A DNA stretch of 9,414 nucleotides from Actinomycetes bacterium. GTDB lineage: Bacteria > Actinomycetota > Acidimicrobiia > Acidimicrobiales > RAAP-2. The stretch lies in the NCBI GenBank assembly GCA_021777285.1, contig JAJYDR010000096.1, positions 1 through 9,414 on the forward strand. The letters are read 5' to 3'. Numbering within the stretch: the first letter of the stretch is position 1; each line of letters starts with the position of its first letter. Below the pieces are notes generated by a model. That model saw nothing but the letters and a program-made list of their open reading frames with translations. It searched no databases and was not told the DNA's origin. Shown here piece after piece: positions 4,742-9,414 of this stretch. The position numbers and the translations under genes were made by a program.

Positions 4742-5788
4742 GTGGAGCTAACGATCTGGCGGTCTGAGACGGTGATGGCCTCCCCGATACGCGGGGCCGC
4801 GCAGCGCCACGACGTACGCGACCACCTCTTCATCGAGGTCGAGGTCGACGGGGTCACGGGCTACGGCGAGGTCTCGCCCCAGCCCCGGTCGCTCAACGGC
4901 GATCCGGGTGTGGCCTCGGTGGTGACGGCCTTGGCCGAGGAGGTCCCGGTCCACCTCGCGCGCCTCGCGGGCGCGGCGCGCGACGAGGGCGGGTGGGCGC
5001 GCATCCACCAGCTGGCCGGGCCACGACCGTCGAGCGTGGTGGCCTGGGCGCTCGTCGAGATGGCCCTGTTCGACTTCGAGCTGCGCCGCGACGGGGTCTC
5101 GCTCGCCGAGCGCTGGCCGGCGAACCAGGAACCGCGCGTCATGGCCACGGTGTCACTGCTCGACGAATCGGTGCCCGCGGTCGCGAGCGAGGTCGAACGG
5201 CTCCGGGTCAAGGTCGCACCCGGGGTCCGCCCGGGCCCCGTGCTCGACGCCGTCCACGAGCTCGGGCGTCCGGTCATCGCCGACTACAACTGCTCGGCGC
5301 ACGACGTCGACGAGGTCCTCGAGGACCTCGAGGTCCTTAGCGGCTCGCTCGTCGTGGTGGCCGTTGAACAGCCATTCGCGCCCGGCAACCTAATCGAGCA
5401 CGCCCGACTGCACGCGCGCAGCGCCGTCGCGGTGAGCCTGGACGAGGGCGTGCGTTCGATTGTGGACCTACGACACATCGCGCGCTACAGCGCCGGCGCC
5501 ATCGTGTGCGTGAAACCCGCTCGGGTCGGGGGACTGGCCGTGGCGCGCACGATGATCCTCGAGGCGCTCGAACTGGGGCTGCGGCCCTACGTGGGGGGGT
5601 TCTTCGAGACACCGCTGGCCCGGTCTGTGCATCGCCAGCTGGTCGCGGCCATGGTCGACGAGCCGAGCGACGTCGCACCGGTTTCGGGACTCGGCGGGGG
5701 AGCCTCGGTCGTCGAGCGACCCGGCGGCGTCGGCTGGGCACCGGTGCGCCGCGCGACCGACGAGGTGCTGGTCCACTTGCGCGGGTGA
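4742..5788 (+). CDS. menC: o-Succinylbenzoate synthase (MenC-type enolase superfamily enzyme)
   Basis: MenC dehydrates SHCHC to o-succinylbenzoate in menaquinone synthesis. The 348 residues have the enolase-superfamily plan. A capping domain (GYGEVSPQ at 40-47) is followed by a barrel with metal ligands Asp181 (ADYN), Glu209 (VEQP) and Asp234 (SLDE), the catalytic Lys258 (CVKPARVGG), and Lys157 in R-V-K at 155-157. Spacings between these residues are close to E. coli MenC. The first Lys of the usual K-x-K pair is Arg155 here. GTG 4742 is preferred over GTG 4733 because of the -10 spacing. No other men gene is in the window, so dipeptide epimerase or N-succinylamino acid racemase activity cannot be excluded. 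The CVKPARVGG and EQPF contexts fit MenC best. Confidence 0.85.
   Translation: MELTIWRSETVMASPIRGAAQRHDVRDHLFIEVEVDGVTGYGEVSPQPRSLNGDPGVASVVTALAEEVPVHLARLAGAARDEGGWARIHQLAGPRPSSVVAWALVEMALFDFELRRDGVSLAERWPANQEPRVMATVSLLDESVPAVASEVERLRVKVAPGVRPGPVLDAVHELGRPVIADYNCSAHDVDEVLEDLEVLSGSLVVVAVEQPFAPGNLIEHARLHARSAVAVSLDEGVRSIVDLRHIARYSAGAIVCVKPARVGGLAVARTMILEALELGLRPYVGGFFETPLARSVHRQLVAAMVDEPSDVAPVSGLGGGASVVERPGGVGWAPVRRATDEVLVHLRG
5311..5338 (+). repeat. Three tandem 9-bp units forming overlapping palindromes inside menC
   Basis: Three in-frame 9-mers follow each other: GAGGTCCTC (5312-5320), GAGGACCTC (5321-5329) and GAGGTCCTT (5330-5338). They encode E-V-L, E-D-L, E-V-L. Because the unit is nearly self-complementary they form a perfect 20-bp palindrome at 5311-5330 and an overlapping 16-bp one at 5322-5337. 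Biased codons for an amphipathic helix are the simplest explanation. Confidence 0.6.
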
Positions 5789-5867
5789 TCGTGGCGGTGC
5801 GTGCTCGCGCTCGTCGAGGGCTCACCGTGAACGGGCCGACTCGCAAAAAAGTGACAGACAAACGCCT

Positions 5868-5873
5868 TACACT
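5868..5873 (+). promoter_or_regulatory. -10 box (TACACT) of the helical-hairpin/pdtaR/polA operon
   Basis: TACACT ends exactly 7 nt before the GTG at 5881 in the 92-nt gap after menC. The gap includes a locally A-rich stretch (5845-5850) at -35 distance. This supports a new operon promoter and a leaderless first gene. Confidence 0.5.
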
Positions 5874-5880
5874 GCTACTC

Positions 5881-6171
5881 GTGGGGATTCGCCTGGTTCG
5901 CCGACGCTTGGAAGACGTGCAGCGGCGCCTCTCGGCCGCGCGCGAGAGCCTGCACGTGCTCGAAGAACAGGTGGCGGTGTGGAACGACGCCCTCGACGAG
6001 TCGAGGATTCGCGCGTTGGTGTCCGAGACCCCCCTGCAGGCGCAAGAATATGACGAGCTCTCGCGGCACGTCGCCGCGGCCAGGGCGGAGTTGTCGCGAC
6101 GACGTCGCGAGGTCGAGGACCTCGTGTCCGAACGAGATGACTTGTTACGAAGCTGGACACCGAAGGAATGA
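5881..6171 (+). CDS. Small helical-hairpin (coiled-coil) protein of unknown function
   Basis: I do not recognise this 96-residue family. The sequence is highly charged and helical, rich in Arg, Glu, Leu and Ala. The first amphipathic helix runs over about residues 3-48. A break at LVSETPLQAQ (46-55) follows, then a second helix at about 56-91, suggesting an antiparallel helical hairpin or coiled-coil dimer. There is no signal peptide, membrane segment or cysteine. The reading frame stays open far upstream into menC (to 5506), but that part is an off-frame shadow. The start at GTG 5881 is chosen because TACACT ends 7 nt before it. Alternatives are GTG 5851 and GTG 5827. The stop overlaps ATG 6168 in an ATGA, so it is cotranscribed with the response regulator and may act with it, which is inference. 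Confidence 0.72.
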   Translation: MGIRLVRRRLEDVQRRLSAARESLHVLEEQVAVWNDALDESRIRALVSETPLQAQEYDELSRHVAAARAELSRRRREVEDLVSERDDLLRSWTPKE

Positions 6172-6173
6172 CT

Positions 6174-6746
6174 ATGGAAAAGCGCGTGGTAATCGCCGAT
6201 GACGAGTCGATCATTCGACTCGACCTCAAGGAGATCCTCGAGAGCGACGGCTACCTGGTGGTCGGCGAGGCGGCCCGGGGTGACGACGCGCTGGCCCTGA
6301 TCCAAGAGCACCAGCCCGACCTGGCGCTGCTCGATGTGAAGATGCCTGGACTGGACGGGATCGAGGTCGCGAGAGCCATGAAGGACTCCTCGACCGTCGT
6401 GGTGCTGCTCACGGCGTTCAGCCAGCGATCGTTGATCGAGAACGCCCGTGACGCCGGTGTCGCCGCGTACCTCGTCAAGCCCTTCCGCAGCAGCGAGTTG
6501 CTGCCGAAGCTGGCGGCGATCTTGAACCCCACGGCCGACGAGGACTTCGTCGGCACCGACGTGCACCACGTGGAGGACAAGATCGAGACTCGCGAGATCG
6601 TCCAACGGGCCAAGGAGCACCTCATGGCCGAGCGGGGACTCGACGAGCCGTCCGCCTTCGAGATCATCCAGCAGACCGCCATGCGGGGCCGTACGCGGAT
6701 GCGTGACGTCGCCCAACAGATCCTGCGCGGTGAATTTGGTGGCTGA
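6174..6746 (+). CDS. pdtaR: ANTAR-domain response regulator, PdtaR-like (RNA-binding antiterminator)
   Basis: An N-terminal receiver domain (about 4-118) has the acidic pocket Asp9/Asp10, phosphoacceptor Asp54 in LLDVKMPG, Thr80 and Lys102 in VKPF. A C-terminal ANTAR domain (about 134-186) contains REIVQRAKEHLM, then an AFEIIQQTAM helix and RMRDVAQQIL. ANTAR regulators bind paired RNA hairpins and prevent termination or alter translation when phosphorylated. The 190 residues match PdtaR (Rv1626, 205 aa in M. tuberculosis), which also lies near polA. GAAGGA (6162-6167) has good 6-nt spacing to ATG 6174 but none to ATG 6168, so 6174 is preferred. ATG 6168 would give the ATGA overlap. The cognate kinase (PdtaS type) is not in the window. 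The end overlaps polA. Confidence 0.92.
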   Translation: MEKRVVIADDESIIRLDLKEILESDGYLVVGEAARGDDALALIQEHQPDLALLDVKMPGLDGIEVARAMKDSSTVVVLLTAFSQRSLIENARDAGVAAYLVKPFRSSELLPKLAAILNPTADEDFVGTDVHHVEDKIETREIVQRAKEHLMAERGLDEPSAFEIIQQTAMRGRTRMRDVAQQILRGEFGG

Positions 6747-9348
6747 GCAGCCAACTGACGCGCCACTGGTCGTCCTTGACGGCATGTCGCTCGCGTTTCG
6801 GGCATTCTTCGCGCTCTCACCGGAGATCGCCACGTCCAACGGCGTCACCACCAACGCGCTGCACGGGTTCGCGGCCATGCTGCACTCGCTCGTGCGCACC
6901 CAGCACCCCCGGGCGCTCGCCGTGGCCTTCGACCTGCCCGGTGGGACCTTCCGCGACGCGATGAGCGAGGACTACAAGGGTGGTCGTGCGGCGACGCCGC
7001 CGGAACTCGAACCGCAGTTCGGCTTCATCCGCTCGCTCTGTGAGGCGCTGCACATCCCCGTGCTCGCGGTGCCGGGCTTCGAGGCCGACGACGTCCTCGC
7101 GACCCTCGCGACCTGGGGTCTAGAGCACCGGGTCGCGGTGACGGTAGTCACCGGGGACCGTGACACCTTCCAATTGGTCGAGGACCCCTACGTGAAGGTG
7201 CTCTACAACCGCCGCGGCGTCTCGGACTACTCCCTCTACGACGAGGCGGGCATCGTCGAACGCTGCGGCGTCGAGCCCGCGCGCTACCCGCTGCTCGCCG
7301 CCCTGCGCGGTGACCCCTCGGACAACCTGCCCGGCGTGCCCGGGGTGGGCGAGAAGACCGCCGCGAAGCTGCTCGCCCAGTACCGCGACTTCGACGAGCT
7401 CTACCTGCACCTCGACGAGCTCACCCCCAAGCTGCGAGAGAACCTCGCCGCCTTCGAGGAGCGCGCGCGCAACAACGAGCGCGTGATGCGTCTCGTGCGC
7501 GACGTGCCCCTCGACTTCACCTTCGAGGAGCTGACCCTCGGGGGCTGGAGCCGCGCTGACGCGCTCGCCTTCTTCGATCGCTTCGAGATGAAAGCGATGC
7601 GCAACCGCTTCGATCAGCTCATGTCCGACGGTCTGCTCGGTGAAGGCGACGAGTCCGGCAACGCCGCACCGGCGGTGCGGGTGCCAGCGGCGGGGACGTG
7701 GACCGACGCGTCCGCTGACGAGGTCATGAGCGCCGCATCCTTGGTGGTGGCCTTTGACGACAGCCACGTCGCCGTCGGGGACCGCGCGCGCGACACCGCA
7801 GTGGTCCTGTCCTTCGACGAGTTCTTCGAGCGCTACCGCGGCCAGCTCATCGCGGGCCACGACGTCAAGGGTTTGCTGCGACGCGCGGCCGACCGGGCGG
7901 TCGCGACGCCGAACCCGATCGACGACACGGCGATCATGGCGTTCCTCGTGGACTCGGTGAGCGGTCGCTACGCCCTCGACGACCTGACCCAGCGCTACCT
8001 GGGCGTGACGAGCGCGCCGGCCGCGCCCACGCTCTTCGCCGAGAGCGACGGGGCGAACCTGCGCGCAGACCTCGCGCACGTCGCACAGCTCATCGACGTG
8101 TTGCGCGAGGAGATCGTCACCTGGGAGCTCGGCTACGTCTATGAGTCCATCGAACTCCCGCTCGTCGCGGTGCTCGCGCGTATGGAGTCGCGCGGCGTGC
8201 GCGTCGACGTCGCGCTGCTGCGCACGATCCTCCAGGAGTTCACGGCGGAGGCGGCGCTGCTCGACGCCTCGATCCAGGATGTCGTCGGGCACCCGTTCAA
8301 GCTGAACTCGCCCCAACAGCTCCAGACAGTGCTCTTCGACGAGCTCGGGCTCACGGCGGTTCGAAAGATCAAGACGGGCTACTCCACCGACGCGTCCAGC
8401 CTCGAGGCAATCATCGACGAGCATCGGGTCGTCGCGATGATCCTGCGCTATCGCGAGGTCGAGAAACTGCGCAGCACCTACGGCGCGACGTTGATCGACA
8501 GCGTCGGGCCGGACGGACGGATCCACGCCGTGTTCCAGCAGACCGTGGCGAGAACAGGACGGCTCTCGTCGGAGAACCCCAATCTGCACAACATCCCGGT
8601 GCGAAGTGACGAGGGCCGACGACTGCGCTACGCCTTCGTTCCCGCCGAGGGCTGGCTGCTCGCGGTGGCCGACTACAACCAGATCGAGCTTCGGATCCTC
8701 GCGCACCTTTCCCAGGACGAGGGGCTCCTCGGCGCCTTCGCCGCCGGCGAGGACGTCCACCGGGCGATCGCGAGCTCGGTCTTCGGGGTCGCGCCGAGCG
8801 AGATTACCCACGAGCAGCGCGAACAGGCCAAGGCCGTCTCCTACGGGCTCGCCTACGGCATGGAAGCCTTCGGGCTGAGCCAGCGGCTCGGGATCACGGT
8901 CGCCAACGCCCGGGCCATCATGGACCGCTACTTCGATGGGTTCCCGACGCTGCGCCACTACATGGACGAGACGGTGCGCCAGATCCGCGAGCGGGGCTAC
9001 TCGCGCACCGAGCTCGGGCGCATCCGGCCGTTCCCGGACCTCGCGACCGCGACGGGACCCCAACGCCAGGCCGCCGAACGCCAGGCGATGAACGCGGGCA
9101 TCCAGGGGTTAGCCGCCGACGTGTTCAAGTCGGCGCTCGTGCGCCTGGACGACTTCCTGCGCGACGGCGGATATGAGGCCCGACTCATCTTGCAGGTCCA
9201 CGACGAGGTCCTGGTCGAGGCGCCGCACGAGGAACAGGCAGCCGTCAGCGCGGTCATCACTGACGCCCTGACCAACGCGGCCGCCTTGACGGTGCCGCTC
9301 GACGTCACGCTTCGATGGGGTGAGAACTGGGCGCAAGCCAAGGGATGA
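6739..9348 (+). CDS. polA: DNA polymerase I
   Basis: This repair polymerase fills gaps and removes RNA primers. The 869 residues have three parts. The 5' nuclease (about 8-290) shows LDGMSLAFRAF, ADDVLATLA (116-124), TGDRD (138-142), GDPSDNLPGVPGVGEKTAAK and helix-hairpin-helix. The 3'-5' exonuclease-like domain (about 320-455) lacks most catalytic carboxylates, so proofreading is probably absent. The polymerase domain (about 465-869) has motif A with Asp645 (VADYNQIELR), motif B with Arg694, Lys698 and Tyr702 (REQAKAVSYGLAYG), and motif C VHDE with Asp822. Tyr702 occupies the place of E. coli Phe762. The start is uncertain among GTG 6730, TTG 6736 and GTG 6739. I chose 6739, which overlaps the pdtaR stop by 8 nt. 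No Shine-Dalgarno is clear, so translation is likely coupled. Confidence 0.96.
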   Translation: MAEQPTDAPLVVLDGMSLAFRAFFALSPEIATSNGVTTNALHGFAAMLHSLVRTQHPRALAVAFDLPGGTFRDAMSEDYKGGRAATPPELEPQFGFIRSLCEALHIPVLAVPGFEADDVLATLATWGLEHRVAVTVVTGDRDTFQLVEDPYVKVLYNRRGVSDYSLYDEAGIVERCGVEPARYPLLAALRGDPSDNLPGVPGVGEKTAAKLLAQYRDFDELYLHLDELTPKLRENLAAFEERARNNERVMRLVRDVPLDFTFEELTLGGWSRADALAFFDRFEMKAMRNRFDQLMSDGLLGEGDESGNAAPAVRVPAAGTWTDASADEVMSAASLVVAFDDSHVAVGDRARDTAVVLSFDEFFERYRGQLIAGHDVKGLLRRAADRAVATPNPIDDTAIMAFLVDSVSGRYALDDLTQRYLGVTSAPAAPTLFAESDGANLRADLAHVAQLIDVLREEIVTWELGYVYESIELPLVAVLARMESRGVRVDVALLRTILQEFTAEAALLDASIQDVVGHPFKLNSPQQLQTVLFDELGLTAVRKIKTGYSTDASSLEAIIDEHRVVAMILRYREVEKLRSTYGATLIDSVGPDGRIHAVFQQTVARTGRLSSENPNLHNIPVRSDEGRRLRYAFVPAEGWLLAVADYNQIELRILAHLSQDEGLLGAFAAGEDVHRAIASSVFGVAPSEITHEQREQAKAVSYGLAYGMEAFGLSQRLGITVANARAIMDRYFDGFPTLRHYMDETVRQIRERGYSRTELGRIRPFPDLATATGPQRQAAERQAMNAGIQGLAADVFKSALVRLDDFLRDGGYEARLILQVHDEVLVEAPHEEQAAVSAVITDALTNAAALTVPLDVTLRWGENWAQAKG

Positions 9349-9353
9349 CTGGG

Positions 9354-9362
9354 TGCTAGGAT
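9354..9362 (+). promoter_or_regulatory. Extended -10 promoter (TGCTAGGAT) for a gene beyond the window
   Basis: TGCTAGGAT just after the polA stop has both the TGn extension and a TANNNT box (9357-9362). No coding start of any length is visible in the remaining 52 bases, so they are probably a leader. The next gene is unseen. In Mycobacterium polA is followed by rpsA. Confidence 0.45.
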
Positions 9363-9367
9363 TGCGC

Positions 9368-9414
9368 GTCGGGTTAACGCCGGTACTCCGACCCCTGTCC
9401 GCTAGTCAGGCCCC
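9368..9414 (+). other. Probable 5' leader of the downstream gene
   Basis: This begins about where the upstream -10 box would start transcription. GTCGG (9368-9372) can pair with CCGAC (9388-9392) around a 15-nt loop, and CCTG (9393-9396) with CAGG (9407-9410). Both stems are short and neither is followed by a U-run, so these are not convincing terminators. No known riboswitch is recognised. Confidence 0.25.

Noticed and set aside
5506..5880. Upstream extension of the 96-residue protein into menC
   Set aside because: The extension overlaps conserved menC sequence in another frame and is Arg/Gly-rich shadow sequence. The -10 box at 5868-5873 places the start at 5881.
5337..6899. Long minus-strand frame (520 codons) opposite menC, the hairpin protein and pdtaR
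   Set aside because: It crosses three plus-strand genes and their promoter. The translation is low-complexity Arg/Pro-rich and shows no domain.
7120..9063. Long open minus-strand frame (647 codons) opposite polA
   Set aside because: It lies wholly antisense to a polA with all motifs intact. Long antisense frames are expected where codons are strongly G/C-biased. It has no recognisable domain or RBS.
1..9414. Mobile element, defence island, CRISPR or biosynthetic gene cluster
   Set aside because: No transposase, integrase, nuclease module, terminal repeats, spaced repeats or shift in base composition is seen. The genes are housekeeping. The fab genes are single-domain type II FAS genes with no tailoring neighbours.

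Overview
The window reads as chromosomal core DNA of a very G+C-rich actinobacterium, possibly one of the deeper lineages such as Acidimicrobiia. The lineage is inferred from the strong G/C third-position bias, the pairing of an ANTAR response regulator (PdtaR type) with polA as in Mycobacterium, a PolA with Tyr in its O-helix, and several starts placed 6-7 nt after a TANNNT -10 box, the actinobacterial leaderless pattern. I see no insertion sequence, phage gene, CRISPR array or toxin/defence module.

Layout. At the left edge there may be the first 14 codons of a gene leaving on the minus strand (1-43). Divergent from it are a compact YgfZ/GcvT-like folate-binding protein (92-778) and a divergent TrpF-like barrel protein (815-1468). 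The TrpF-like protein meets a minus-strand fatty-acid synthesis cluster tail to tail with a 1-nt gap. In transcription order that cluster is fabD, fabG, acpP, fabF (4599 down to 1470), with tRNA-Leu(CAA) 18 nt upstream of fabD. Divergent from the tRNA is a menC-type o-succinylbenzoate synthase (4742-5788). A separate plus-strand operon follows: a 96-residue helical-hairpin protein, a PdtaR-like ANTAR response regulator and DNA polymerase I (5881-9348). The last 66 bases hold a good extended -10 promoter for an unseen downstream gene, possibly rpsA by analogy with Mycobacterium.

How the genes fit together. FabD loads malonyl groups onto AcpP, FabF condenses and FabG reduces. A KAS III (fabH) and the dehydratase and enoyl reductase must lie elsewhere. 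MenC supplies menaquinone. YgfZ supports Fe-S proteins. The PdtaR-polA operon joins a likely RNA-binding antiterminator to a repair polymerase through overlapping reading frames. No novel multi-gene system is evident. The most unusual items are the TrpF-like protein that has lost key catalytic motifs, the recurrent leaderless promoter signature, the overlapping divergent -10 boxes in both divergent gaps, and the uncharacterised helical-hairpin protein tied to pdtaR and polA.
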